A stretch of DNA of 64,000 nucleotides from Rosellinia necatrix. Lineage: Eukaryota > Ascomycota > Sordariomycetes > Xylariales > Xylariaceae. A program made the translations under genes and the position numbers. Positions 49,366-61,177 of the stretch are shown piece by piece (position 1 is the first letter of the stretch; the number at the start of each line of letters is the position of its first letter). A model generated the notes under the pieces. The model worked only from the letters and a program-made list of their open reading frames with translations. It had not been told where the DNA came from and ran no database searches. Location: the NCBI GenBank assembly GCA_021209875.1, contig JAGYVD010000002.1, positions 2,976,001-3,040,000 of the forward strand. Direction: 5' to 3'.

Positions 49366-49643
49366 TATAATAGCTATAATAACAATAGTTAAAATAATAC
49401 CTAACTATACTTATATATTAAAAAAAAAAACTCAAGTTAAAAAAAAAAAAAAACTATATATAGAGCCAACGGCCGGAATTCTTACTTATATATACTACTA
49501 GCTATTTACTATATAACTGGCTTATTTACTATATTTATTATTTTATATTTGTACTTGCCTAGCTAAGTAGCCAATCAGGGATCGGCTGGCCGGTTGGCCA
49601 GCCGGCCAATCAGAGATCACTATTATGGCTGTGGGCCATAACA
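49366..49643. repeat. Right LTR of the inner element (278 bp)
   Basis: Matches 42878-43154. Its inner (left) part is mutated (aatagttaaaataatacc), and its outer part retains ggccggttggccagccgg and ggctgtgggccataaca. It forms a visible GC island in the A/T block. Confidence 0.9.
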
Positions 49644-49940
49644 ATTATAATACTAATTATATTATTTATATTATAATTTTAAACTGTTTATTTATTTACA
49701 AATAATAAGCTATAATATATAAAAGCTTTATTTTTAATATATTTTATACTGCTTGTTAAAAATTAGAAAAAATTTTAAGTTTTTATTTAATATAATAATA
49801 TATAAAATTCTTTAGCTAATAAAAATAATTTAAAAATAAAAGCTTGTTTTTATTATATTATTGTTTAGTTTTTATTGCTTAAAATTAATTAAAATTATTT
49901 AATAAGTTTATATATTATTATTATAATTATATTATATCTG

Positions 49941-50196
49941 TGTTAGAGTAGGCAAGGGGTGCCAGGCTTGGCACCACCAGTTGCCCCACTGTAAGATTAG
50001 ATAAGGTGGCCCAGGCCACCTGGGCTAGCCCACTTGGGCTAGGCCCACCCACCTACCTGTACTAGTAGGTGGAATTCTAGGACTGCACCTAGAATTCCAC
50101 CATCTTCATACCAACACACATACAACACCACAAACTAGACCAGCATACAGCAAAATACAGCTATTTACAGCTTCATACCCCTGTCCAGATTTATCA
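49941..50196. mobile_element. Solo LTR 1 (256 bp), essentially unmutated
   Basis: A GC-balanced island begins TGTTAGAG and ends TTTATCA. It is flanked by a perfect 5-bp duplication ATCTG (49936-49940 and 50197-50201). It contains many inverted repeats, including a perfect 14-bp stem with 6-nt loop at 50068-50101 and a gtggcccaggccacc palindrome. TG...CA ends plus a 5-bp duplication fit a solo LTR left by recombination. Absence of the surrounding mutation indicates insertion after RIP, or escape through short length. A small non-autonomous LTR-like element is the alternative. Confidence 0.75.
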
Positions 50197-51621
50197 ATCT
50201 GTTTTTAAATATAAATAAAATAAATAAAAAATTAATAATTATTTAGTAATATAAACATAAAAAAGAATTAGCTATAAACTTTTATACAGCTTATAATATT
50301 AAAGTTATAAAATTTTATATTTTAAATATATATTTATATATTTTTAATTTTTTAAAACTTTTATATATATAAAAGTTTATATTAAATATATTAATTTTTA
50401 TAATTAATATAGTTAAAGCTGTAAAAACTTTTATAGTTTTAATACATAAAATTTTAAAATATAAAATCTGTTTACTGTTATATTAAATTTAAACTATAAA
50501 AGTTTTTTTAAATATAAAATAATATATTAGTTTTATTATTTAAAGCTATATATTTTTATATTTTATTATGTTTAATATATGCTTAAAATATAGATTTTTA
50601 AATAGCCGCGCTATAATTATGCTTTAAATTTAAAATTTATTTATATTAAAAAATAACTATATATTTTTAAATAAAAATATTAATTTTATATATTATTTAA
50701 TAAGTTTAATATACTGCTTAATATTTTTTTATAGTTTAATAACTTGTTAAATTTATTAAAATTGTTTAAATAAAAGTTTAAAAGTTAAAGTTTCTGCAGC
50801 AACTTATTAAAAATATTTAAAATAATATATATTTTTTCTAGCTTATATAATATTTATAGTTTAATTAGCTAATAAATTTTAATACATACATAATTTTATA
50901 ATTAAAATTATTTATTGCTGTAAAATTTATTATATTTATGCTTTTATTATATAAGCTTAATATTTTTGTAGTTTATAAAAATAATAAGTGTTTATTTTGT
51001 TATATTTAACTATTGTTTAGCTTTTTTAATATTTAAATAAAACGTACAGCTTTATTTTTATAAGCTAATAATTATATTTTAATTTAATAAGCGGTTTAAA
51101 AAAAACGATTGTTTTAATTATATAACGTAGTAAATAAGTTATTATATTGTTTTTAATAATTTTTATAAATATATTTTTTAATATAATAAACTTTTATTTT
51201 AATATTATTAATAAAAGCGTTAAAGTTTATAAACAGTTGTTTTATAAATAAATAAAATATTAGCGTTATATTTTATAATAAAATTTTTAATTTATATAAA
51301 AACGTTTTTTTTTATTGTTATAAAATAAATAAACATTATTAATATAGCTTATATTTTATATATATATTTAAACTAGTTTTTATTATTTAATTTAGCTTTT
51401 TAAATACTTTTATTTTATAATTTTATAAAAGTTTAATTAAAATTTTAAAACAAAGAACAGAATTTTATAGCTATATAATAAGCTTAATAAATATTTTTAA
51501 GTTTTATAATATTTTTAAAAATTTAAGTTATTAAATAGCTTTTAGTTTTTTTATAGTTATAGTTATTTTAAACAAGTTAACTAATTAATTAAAAACTATT
51601 ATGCTAAAAAAACTAACATAG

Positions 51622-51934
51622 TGTTAGAACTATAGCAATTAGTTATAGTTACTCACAGCTGTTGTATATTCATATGCTTTATATAAGCATATGGCGTATA
51701 TATTATATATATACATATAGCATATATGCTTTATATATAACACAAGCTATATTATCGCTGTTATTTTAATAGGTTGTACGTTAGCAGAATTCTTATATAA
51801 AACTTGAAATAATGCTATATATAATAGTTACTTAAATAGAATTATTAAGCATAATAAACATTATATAACAAGAAGTTGTATTCTGTTTTATGCGTGAACA
51901 GTACATGTATTGCATGTATAAAGCCCATTCAACA
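51622..51934. mobile_element. Solo LTR 2 (313 bp), Copia-like termini
   Basis: Begins TGTTAGAACTATAG and ends CATTCAACA, flanked by CATAG on both sides (51617-51621 and 51935-51939). It is A/T-rich but clearly more complex than the surroundings (ttactcacagctgttg, gcgtgaacagtacatg). It carries a catatgctttatataagcatatg hairpin. TGTTR...YAACA termini are usual in Copia-type LTRs. No second copy or internal region is adjacent, so it is a solo LTR. Confidence 0.78.
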
Positions 51935-54900
51935 CATAGCTTTTTAATAGGCTAATATTAATGTTATAGTTTTTAAATGTTTTAAATATTTGTTTAAAAT
52001 TTTAAACATATTATTTTATAATATATAAAGCTATTATTATATTATTATAATAATATTGTGTTATTAAATCTTAAAACATAAAATTTATTTATTATTAAAT
52101 ATATATGTTATTATTTTTATAATTTATAACTATATAATTAAAAATGTATTAATTTTTATATATAATAATAATAAACAACTATTAAAAATTTAAATATATA
52201 TGCTATTAATAATAAAATATAATAACGTTTAAAATAATTTAATAAGCTTTGTTTATTATATATTTTAATATTTTTTGTGTTTTTATAAAATATATATTTT
52301 ATAAAAAATTTTGTTTTTAAACAGATGTTTATAATTATACGCTTTTTTTTTAAAAGCTTTATTAGTTATATTATTATTCTTTAAATAATAAAAACTAAAA
52401 AGAAAATAAAACTTGTTTTTTATACAGTATATTTTAACATATTTTTGTTTTAAAATTAATAAAAATATTTTTAACTATTTTTTTAAGTTTTATTAAAAAA
52501 GTATATTTAATAGTATTTAAACATCTTGTTTTGCTAGTTATTTTTAAAAGCAATTTTTATTTATTTATTATAAAAAATATTAATAAAGCCTATGTTTTAA
52601 AAAACAGCTTTAAATTTAATAATTAATAAATAAAATGCTTTTATTACGTTTAAGTTGTTATAAATATTAACGCTTATAAAAAATATTTAAACATATTATT
52701 TTAAATATAAATAAATAAATATAAAAATTTTTTATTTTTAGTAGTGTTTTTTTACTATTAGTTCTACTGCTGTTTTTATATAGCTGTTATTAATTATATA
52801 TATTATATAGTCTAGGTTTATTATTATAAAATAACTTATTATTATATTTTTAAATATTTAAATATTATAAAATATATTATTTTTAAATACAACTTTATTT
52901 ATAGCTAGCGTTATAAAAATATAAAAGCAGCAATTTATATATTTATTAGCTTAAATAATAAATCTTTTTAAAATTTTCTGTTATATAATTTATTAATAAT
53001 ATAATATATATATATGCAGAAATTACTTTAAATTTTATGCTTTATATTATAACGCGCTGTTTTTTTTTAAACGTTATATTAATTAATATAACTATTTTAT
53101 AAATATTAATAATAGCAGTACGTTTAAATATTAATATATTAACTTAGTTAAATTATAATATGTTTATATTAATAAACAAATTAGCTTATAAATTATTTAT
53201 TAATATTATTTTTTTTTATATATGCTGTAGCTAAAAATCGTTAAAGTTTTTTTTTAAAAATATATTAATAAAATTATATATTTATTAGTTATATAATATG
53301 CTGCGTTAATTTTTAAAATATAATAAATATAACGTGTTTATATTATTTTAATTATAAATAGTACTGTTTTATTTAAACTTTATTTTTAATATTTTAAAAC
53401 ATTTAATATTTTTATAAACGTTTTATTAATTATTAAATTTTTAAATTAAAAAAATATATATTTTAAAATATTTATATAAGCAGAAGCTATAGCTAGAAAT
53501 AAAATTTATAAAACTAGCTTTTAATTAAATTATATTAAACAGCTTATTTTTAAATAATATAATTTTATTAAATTAAAATTAATAATATATTTATATTATA
53601 AAAAAGTTTTTAAAATTTATTTGTTTAAGTTTTAAATTATATAGTTTAAAATTAAACTTTAATATAAATAAAAAACTATAATTATAAAAACTAATAAATT
53701 ATTATTTAATTTATATATTTTATTATATTTTTTTAAAATAATTATATAATTTATTTTTATTAAAAATTTATTATTATAGTTTTAACAGCAGTATATAAAA
53801 GCTGCCGACTTATAAAATGCTGTTATAAAATATATATTTTTATTATTTTTAATAAAAAGTTATAAAAACTTATTTTTACATATAAAATTTTTATAGCTGA
53901 AATTTTGTGCTTATTTTTTTTTTTGCTAGCTAAACTTATATAACTCTGTTTATTAGTTTAGCGATTTTTTTGCTGCAAATAAGAATTTTTTATTATAATA
54001 TGTTTTTAATTATAGCTGTTAAACTTGTTTATTATATTAATTAAATTTAAAAAAATCTATTTTAAATAAAAGTAATTTTAGCCGGCGTTTAAATAGTATA
54101 ATTAAAACATTATTTTTTTAAAGCTTAAAATAAGCATTATTATTATATAAAAACAGTATATATAGCTGTTATAAAACTAGTTTTAAAATTAATTTTAATA
54201 TTTAAATAAATATTTTAAAAAAACTTTAATAATTTTTATAATAATTATTATGTTTATATAAAACGTACTAAAATTATTAGTTTTATTTAAATAAAAAACA
54301 ATAAATATAAAAAAATATAAGTTATTTTGCTCTAAAAACTAAATTAATTTATTTTTAGCAAGTTTTTTTAATATTTTTATTAAACGTTTTAAATACTGTT
54401 TTTAATTAATTTGTTTTATTTTAATTATAGCTTTTAACGTCCTATATTATACATTATATAAAGCTTAATATATTTTATTTTTTATTAATATTATTTAAAA
54501 TAAATTAATAAAATTATAGCCTGTTTATTGCTATTAATTATAAAAGTTTAAACTTTTTAATTAATTTATTATATATATTATTAATTAAAGCTGTTTATAT
54601 AATATTTTTATCTGCTATTAATAATATTTATAAATACTATATTAAAGCTAGACTTTATAAATATTAAGTTTAAACAGTTTATATTTTAAATTTTTAATAA
54701 TATATTACTAAATGTTTTAATTTATTTATAAATATAAAAACGTTAATATATTTTATTATTTTTTATTTATAATTAGTTTTGCTTTAGCAGGGTTTTATAC
54801 TAAAAATTAAAATAGCCTACATTTTAAAATTTAAAAAAACTTAGTTTTTATATAGCTGCTAGCAATTATATTATATTTTAAGTTTATACTATAAAAATAT

Positions 54901-55756
54901 TATTATATTTTATATATATTATATAGCTTATACTGTTATTATATTTTATAATAAACATTATATATTTTCTGCTATAAAAAGTTTTTTATATTAAATTTAA
55001 AGCTAAAATTTTTAAGCTTAAAAATTTTTTTTTTTTAAAAAATATTAATATATATCTTTTAAAAATATACAGACCAGCAGATATATTAAAATTAAAAATA
55101 ATATATAGTTTAAAAATTTTAATAAAAATATTTTTATTATTTATACTGTTTTATTATTATAAAATATTTAAAATAAATTATAACATAATTAAATAAATAA
55201 AATTAAAATAATTATTTAATTAAGTTTAGCTGTTATAAAAGCAAAAAAAAAAATACCTGCTGCTATAAATATATAAAAAAACAATTGCTTTTATTTATAT
55301 TAAAATAAATTTTTATTAATTAAAATAATTTCTGCAGTTTTTTAATTTTTAAACTATATAGTTCTGCAGTTTTTTAAATAGCAAGTATATATTATATATT
55401 ATTTTTAACGTTTAAAAAATATTAAATTATTATTTTAATATTATTTAATTTAATAAATAGCTGTTTTTAAGCTTAGTTTTAACTTAAATATTATTTTTAT
55501 TAAATATTTAATTAATTTAATATTTGCTTTAATAACTATTATTATATATAAATAGTTTATATTAAAAAATCAGAAGAATTAACAAGCTAAAAGCATATGT
55601 TCAGCTATTATTAAGCTTATATAATTTTAAAAAAAGCATAAAAAAATGTTTTAATATAAATTAATTAGCTTGTCTTTAATAAAATCTTTAATAAAAAAGC
55701 AAAAAAAAAACAAAAACTTAGTAAGCAATATTAAAACAAAACGCTAGCTACTAATT

Positions 55757-55891
55757 TATAACAACTAATAACTAATCTAATAAATTATATTGTTGTAGTT
55801 ATAAATATCTTAAAAGACTATATACTAGATAATTACTATATACTAAGTAATATATCCCCTAGTAGGTCCAATATGTGGGGAAGGCGCCACA
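55757..55891. repeat. Right LTR of the outer element (135 bp)
   Basis: Gapless partner of 41963-42097. Its left (inner) half is strongly G-to-A changed (TATAAC for TGTGGC, and so on). Its outer half keeps tccaatatgtggggaaggcgccaca. The duplication TAATT follows directly. Confidence 0.92.
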
Positions 55892-55896
55892 TAATT

Positions 55897-56458
55897 ACTG
55901 GTTAAAGGCAGGTACCACATGGACGCAGTCTGCCGGGCAGGTTTGGGAAACATCAACCTACTGGTGTGGGCACAGGTACAGACCAGTGCATGTCCCAGAC
56001 TAAGTGTTTGTCTAGGTAGGGGGTGGATATCGGGCGAGAAATCCAATAAAATAGCTTTCATGAGATGCCTCAGAATTCTAGTCTATTTGTTTTTTTATGT
56101 CAAATCTTAAAATTTATTGTTTTTTTTTTCTTTTTTCTTTTCTTTTTTTCTCAGAAATCGGGTTCATTCCCCGATCCAGCCTTGTGGTCTGGAAACTGCC
56201 TATCTTATCGAGGGCCCTTGTGCGACCCTGGTGTGGCCTTTACAGCCATGTCATCTTCACATATGGGGGTTCCATGGTATCATTCACGCTTCGCGTCACT
56301 TCGTGTAGGTCTTCTTCCGAAAGAGATGGAATGCTGAATCTGATGCCGAGTACTTTCCCATTGAGCCTATCTTGTGTCGGCTCGCCTGTACCTGAAGATG
56401 CAAAGAGTAACAACGAAACTCCAACCGCCTTGATAAACCAGTGACCGGGAGAAATAAT
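55897..56458. other. Interval between the retroelement and the uL2 stop codon
   Basis: Balanced composition resumes immediately after the LTR. A poly-T/TTTTC tract lies at 56120-56152. The rest is probably 3' untranslated or downstream sequence of the uL2 gene. No gene seen. Confidence 0.5.
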
Positions 56459-57421
56459 TTACTCCTTTGTCTTTTGCGTACCGCGGAGCAGACCTGTCCG
56501 TCTGGCAGCAATAAGACCCGCCTTTTGACCCTGTGCTGCGTATCTTGAGATGGTCGAAGCCTTACCGATATGTTGATGATTACCCTGCCGGCCTGTGTTA
56601 GCGTTCCCTCTGGCGTCCTTCCTCTACCCCACCGTCTGAAACTTACACCACCGTGAGGATGGTCGACCGGGTTCATGGCAACACCACGAGTCTTAGGCCA
56701 CGAGTTGCGCTTGACGGCGAACTTATGCTTGGCACGCGAAGCCTTGAGGAGGGGCTTGTCGGTACGGCCACCACCGGCGACGATGCCGATCATGCCTCGT
56801 GAGTTGCTGCTGACGACCTTCTTGGCGCCCGAGGGAAGCTTGATACGGGTCTTTCCCTCGTCGGGGTTATGACCGACGATGGTGACGTAGTTGCCCGAGG
56901 TGCGGCCGAGGGTGCCACGGTCGCCAACCTTCTCCTCGACGTTGGAGACGACGGTACCTTCGGGCATGGAAGCGAGAGGGAGGACATTTCCAACGGTGAG
57001 AGCGGCGTTCTTGCCGGCGTAGATGAACTGGCCGGTGTACATGCCCTCATTGGCGATGAATGTCTCCTTGACCTGCTTGAACCGGTAGGGATCGCGGAAG
57101 ACGACGCGGGCGAGAGGAGCGCCACGGCCGGGGTCGTGGAATATCTCCTTGATGACGCCTCGCATGTAGCCATGGCGCTCGGCGTAGTCGAGGCTTCGAA
57201 ACTTGGCGGGGGCCTTTCGTAGGCGGGTGTTGGCGGCTAGGGACAATGGTGAGCATGCCGATGGCTCGGACGAGGCAATGCGTGATTAGAGATCAAGAAC
57301 ATACTGAAGATACCGCCGTTACCCTTTCTCTGGTTACGGATCTGGAAGCGCGATTAGCATGTGCCATTCGTCGTCAGGGCCGGTGCCGCTGTCGTTTGTT
57401 ATCGACTTACAACGCGACCCA
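56459..57421 (-). CDS. rpl2: 60S ribosomal protein uL2 (L2/L8)
   Basis: Large-subunit protein near the peptidyl transferase centre. Four exons on the minus strand: 57421-57410 (only MGRV), 57341-57305, 57236-56647 and 56584-56459; total 254 aa, the same as yeast Rpl2. [30 protein letters not shown] is rebuilt across the first two introns. Further markers are [67 protein letters not shown] and [13 protein letters not shown], joined to [16 protein letters not shown] in the last exon, which carries the conserved GG(G)NHQHIG loop. The short intron-rich 5' end is typical of fungal ribosomal protein genes. It is divergent from the RRM gene. Confidence 0.97.
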
Positions 57422-58459
57422 TTGTGCCGGTCTACTGTGCGCAACCCGAGATGTTGAGAGAAGGAGATGGGGGAGTGTATGTACGTGAGTACGAGTTGGA
57501 TGGTGATTAACTCCAGGTTTTTGGTGTAGAGGCGCCCGAAATTCGAGAACCGACAATTTTCCTTAGATAGTCCGCTAGTTTGTGTGGGAGCCAGTTGACC
57601 CGCCCGGTCTCTCGCTTGACCCTAATCTCCTCTCACTGGTCGCTGCCATTGGATGGTGCATCTGGTCTGTGCATCTGGTCTGTGCGCACTCTGCTGCACC
57701 TACGCAAGTACCTCACTAGCCTATGTAGGTATCTAGGTACCTAGGTACCAATCACAAAACGTTTAGCCACATCCCGCCTTTGCACAAGCCACAGAGCAAC
57801 GACGGCCTATAGGTAGGTAGGCAGGTACCAAGGTAGGTCCAATAATGTACCTAACCTACCCAGGTGAGTAGGTATATTACAGGTGTAAATGGACTAGCTA
57901 GGCATTAGGTAACTGACCTAGCTCCAGAGCCTTGGCCCAAAACGCGCGCCCAAATCGACTTAGTTATTGGAACACCCCCTGCAGCGACAGATACATAGCC
58001 AACGAACTTCACGCGGCGCAGGGACGCCATTCTCTTCCCATTACTGCATCACCAACATCACGGCATCGCCCAACGCCGCAAGCCACCACCTACCTGGGCT
58101 TGCCCCATCACCACAATCGTCGTCAATCGGAATCCTACATCGATCAATCGCATCATTTACCTCTCCCCCGGCCCTCATCGTACGTCGCGGCACTCATACA
58201 CCGGCTCTCCATTCCACTGGTCTGGTCCTCCATTCGCTGACCCTCCATACATTGGCCCTCCATACATTAGCCCTCCATACATTAGCCCTCCATACATTAG
58301 CCCTCCATACATTAGCCCTCCATACATTAGCCCTCCATACATTAGCCCTCCATACATTAGCCCTCCATACACTAGCCTTCCCTTCCGTCACCAACCCGCA
58401 GTTTACCACGCGACCGATCCCTATTGGACCAGCCCTTGGGCAAACAAGTCGGCACCGTC
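57422..58459. promoter_or_regulatory. Divergent promoter region between uL2 and the RRM gene
   Basis: About 1.04 kb. It contains the pyrimidine-rich uL2 upstream region, a block of ctaggtacctaggtacc / gtaggtaggcaggtacc motifs (57720-57910), C-rich DNA and the 15-bp minisatellite. I see no additional gene; the long frames here run through the minisatellite. Confidence 0.5.
58241..58375. repeat. 15-bp minisatellite (ccctccatacattag), about nine copies
   Basis: Near-perfect tandem copies with single-base variants at the ends (attgg, actag). The unit is a multiple of three, so all frames stay open and read as repeating pentapeptides (LHTLA on plus, MYGGL on minus). It lies ~85 bp before the ATG of the RRM gene, likely in its leader. 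Confidence 0.95.
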
Positions 58460-59563
58460 ATGTCAAAACAGAAGCACGCGATTGAATTCGAAAAGATCAT
58501 CAATGATGGTCGAGAGCGCAAGCGGAACGAAGAGCTTGCTGCGCGCATCTTTACCACCAAAGATACCCAGCGCCGGGCCAGCGCGCCCTTCAAAGCTGGC
58601 GGCAGCAGTTCTCTGGCAAGCCGGGTCGGCGTCAACAAGGTATACTCCCTTGCTCTACCATCGATCCCCGATGGTCCCCATCGGAAGGGACCCCCTTGTT
58701 AGACGGCCGGGGTGCTCACATGTTCCCAACAGCGTGTCTCTTCCGGCGCCCGCGTTCCGGTCGGCAATATCAACGGTGACTGGACACATGATCTCCATCA
58801 CACGCAGAATGGCCGACGGCCGACCGCCCAACAACCAGCGCTCAATTCCCTGGCCGCCCGCGTCCATCTCCCCGGCACCGCCCCCCCGAGGGCCAGGCTT
58901 AACGCGCAGAATACGCGCTCGAACCGTACAACCAAGCTGGCAAATGCCTTTTCACGCACCGCAGCGTCGTCGTCCACGACCCAGCAGATGAACGTCGTCG
59001 ATGCGCGCCAAGGGCGCGGCATTACCATCAAGGGACTAGCCGGCCCTTTCGCTGTGTTGGCGCAGAACTTCGCGCCTGGCACGACGGCCGCCGACATCGA
59101 GAGCGCCTTGACTCCCGTAGGGGGGCTCATCAACAGCTGTCGACTGGTGAAAACCCACCCTATCGTGATTGCTGAGATAGTCTTCGAGAGCAAGGAGGGC
59201 GCTGATCGCGTGATAGAGAGATTTGACCAACAGACCGTAGGTTTCATCCGTCTTCATATTTAGCCGAGGCCAGAATTAACAGAGGCGCCACATCCACAGG
59301 CAGATGGTCGAACATTAAGCGTCTACATGAAGCCCGGTGGCTATATTGCGCCACCTACGGGGCCCCGTTTCCAACACGCCAACGAGACTCGACTCGGTGG
59401 GAATAGCGTTCTTGTTGATGGATCCATGGGCTTCGATGACGTAATGGAAACCAATGATGCAGGCCGCAGCTTATACAGCGATAAGCTAGTTTCAGTCAAC
59501 CAGGCGAAGGGCAATGATGATGTGAGCTACCGCAGAGATCGCAGCTTCCGTCAAGGGCGGTAG
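58460..59563 (+). CDS. RRM-domain RNA-binding protein
   Basis: Exons 58460-58639, 58733-59236 and 59300-59563, joined in phase 0 by 93-nt and 63-nt GT-AG introns: 315 aa. The start MSKQKHAIEFEKIIND is the first ATG in frame after the minisatellite. Residues ~1-60 are charged and helical, followed by a Ser/Ala/Arg-rich linker. A single RRM follows: GPFAVLAQNFAPGTTAADIE for strand 1 and helix 1, then LTPVGGLINSCRLV, then IVIAEIVFESKEGADRVIERF as the RNP1-like strand 3 and helix 2, with DGRTLSVYMKPG across the last intron. The RNP motifs are atypical, with few exposed aromatics. The tail is rich in Asp, Ser and Arg. It resembles fungal nuclear RRM proteins of unknown specific role. Confidence 0.85.
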
Positions 59564-61177
59564 GACACTGTTGGATACTGAACGGCTGATGTAATGGTGA
59601 TGCCGAACCAACCTTTGGGCATCTTGGCATGGACAAGGACAAGTCGGTCCGCCCCCCCCCAACCCCCGGGCAGAGATACCCGCGCAGAGTTATTCCAGTC
59701 TGTGCGTCCTACGTCGCATCACTCCTATTTCGGCCACAAGGAACAGAATGAGGGCTTCTCTCGCTTAGGAGGGGCTGAACACCGAACCTGAGCGGATGTT
59801 CTCGGGCTTGGCAGGCTGCCTGGTCTATCGTAGTCCTGGCATCATGCTACCCAGCTCTCTTGTATTACTATATGAAGTATTACTGCGTAGGCTAGACGTT
59901 GGTTCTTACACTTGGGCGGAATTACCACTGCAGTACGCTCTGCAAAGGGCGTTAAAATGATAAACATCTACTTTCTTGTGACAGTGGCGAGTTCGATGAC
60001 CTAAATTAGGAGTTAGGTAAGGGTGTCATCTAGAGGGTTTTCGGGCTACAGCATCCGTTTCATAGTACAAGATACACAACGAGCCTCCTCAGATTCTTTC
60101 TTCCGATGAAGCCTATGCCTATATATACGCCGATAGAGAATTAGAAACAAGGGTGCCAACCGAATATACACGGGGTGCCTTATTTATTCTATGGAAATAT
60201 ACTTAAATTTCAGTTAGCCAAGCCACCCGCGAGGACAGGTTTGGCTGACTACTTTGGTCCGCCCGAGTATATAATTATTAGTTTAAGCTTGCTGCACGAT
60301 GCCTATAGATATATCCCTTGCGTTAGACGACCTAGCACTCCTTTTCGTTATTTTTCCTTGTGGGCTTGGTTGAATTGGAGAGGCAGGATCTAAAAGTCTA
60401 TGCAATAATCGCGAGTTCGCTTGCTCCGCGCATGACTCAACTGATAATACGCAAGATGAGTGGCGATTCGGTTGGTAGACCGTGTGTGCCATTCATAGAA
60501 AACAATTCTCCTCCCTTTTCACCCCTTCCCGAAGCCGGGCTGAAAGCGCGAGGTTTCAGCTGCCGATTTGCCTACACTCTACGGTTGCGTTGTGTGCTTC
60601 GGACCCCCCATAGCTCAAACGTAGAAGCCCCAGAAGTCCGGCGGCTACGACCACATTATCACTACATAACACATCCATTGCGATTCAGAATATAGAAGGT
60701 AGTCGAAAAGAGAAAATACAAAAGAAGACCCCGAAAGGGTCCGTCTGAGCCGCATGAAATCAAGGGGTTCGAGCCACAGCTAGGTTCTCCCACCTGGTGA
60801 TTGGAATCTTGGGTTTCCGGGCCTTTTGGTCGAGTAACTGATCTGCCAACCCGTACAGAAAGGCCCCTATCTGTTTGTGCGAGAAGACCGTAAACCGAAT
60901 TGATAACCCCTCCAGACAATCGTCTTCGGTGGTACTACTCGAGGTATTTTATATACCCGCCCTGCCGACCTTATGTCACGAAGATAATAGTGTTTGGAAT
61001 CAGCTTCCGTCACACCATCTCCGAATCCAAGTCTGATCGGACCGGGCGAGATTTAAGAGCCCCAAACGTACCCAAGCAAGATCGTGAAGAGATTTTATGG
61101 GTGTGTGGGTGGAGTGCACGTATATGTGTAAGAGAGCATGTTCTGTGCCCTCTGGATCTCGATGATATGTTGCCTTT
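59564..61177. other. Intergenic interval between the RRM gene and YAK1
   Basis: Both neighbours end here (convergent), so much of it is 3' flank. Open frames of up to 111 codons (60360-60695) have no recognisable features. No repeat or RNA gene was identified. Confidence 0.5.

Larger units (their letters stand above)
42878..49643. mobile_element. Inner LTR retrotransposon (6.77 kb), RIP-mutated, inserted into the outer element
   Basis: Direct repeats at both ends (277 and 278 bp) share long unmutated blocks such as ctatatatag, aacggccggaatt and cttgcctagctaag. The element is flanked by ATTAT at 42873-42877 and 49644-49648, a perfect 5-bp target duplication. The right end reads GGGCCATAACA and the left start TATAATAGC, consistent with an original TG...CA terminus after G-to-A change. 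The ~6.2-kb interior is A/T only, with no readable frame. Full length and nested position are clear; family is not. Confidence 0.9.
49649..55756. other. RIP-mutated interior of the outer element, right part
   Basis: Nearly pure A/T apart from the two solo LTRs. Every frame is closed by frequent stops, and the sparse residual GC is mostly in agct, aacgtt and gctg. No coding region, RNA gene or tandem repeat was recognised. Confidence 0.8.
41963..55891. mobile_element. Outer LTR retrotransposon, heavily RIP-mutated, with nested insertions
   Basis: Two 135-bp direct repeats bound the block. The left copy starts TGTGGC and ends GCCACA, a terminal inverted repeat typical of LTRs. The element is flanked by the 5-bp duplication TAATT (41958-41962 and 55892-55896). 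The interior is almost pure A/T with stop codons in every frame, so gag/pol cannot be read and neither orientation nor superfamily can be assigned. Subtracting the nested element and two solo LTRs with their duplications leaves about 6.6 kb, a normal length. Residual C and G sit mostly in AGCT, ACGT and GCTG contexts, with CA/TG scarce, as expected after RIP. Confidence 0.9.

Noticed and set aside
42098..55756. Search for gag/pol or other coding regions in the A/T block
   Set aside because: Every frame is closed by frequent stops and no residual protein motif could be read. Superfamily assignment needs unmutated genomic copies.
58175..58409. Minus-strand MYGGL and VWRAN pentapeptide-repeat frames
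   Set aside because: Artefacts of the 15-bp minisatellite, whose length keeps all frames open. They lie on the strand opposite the gene.
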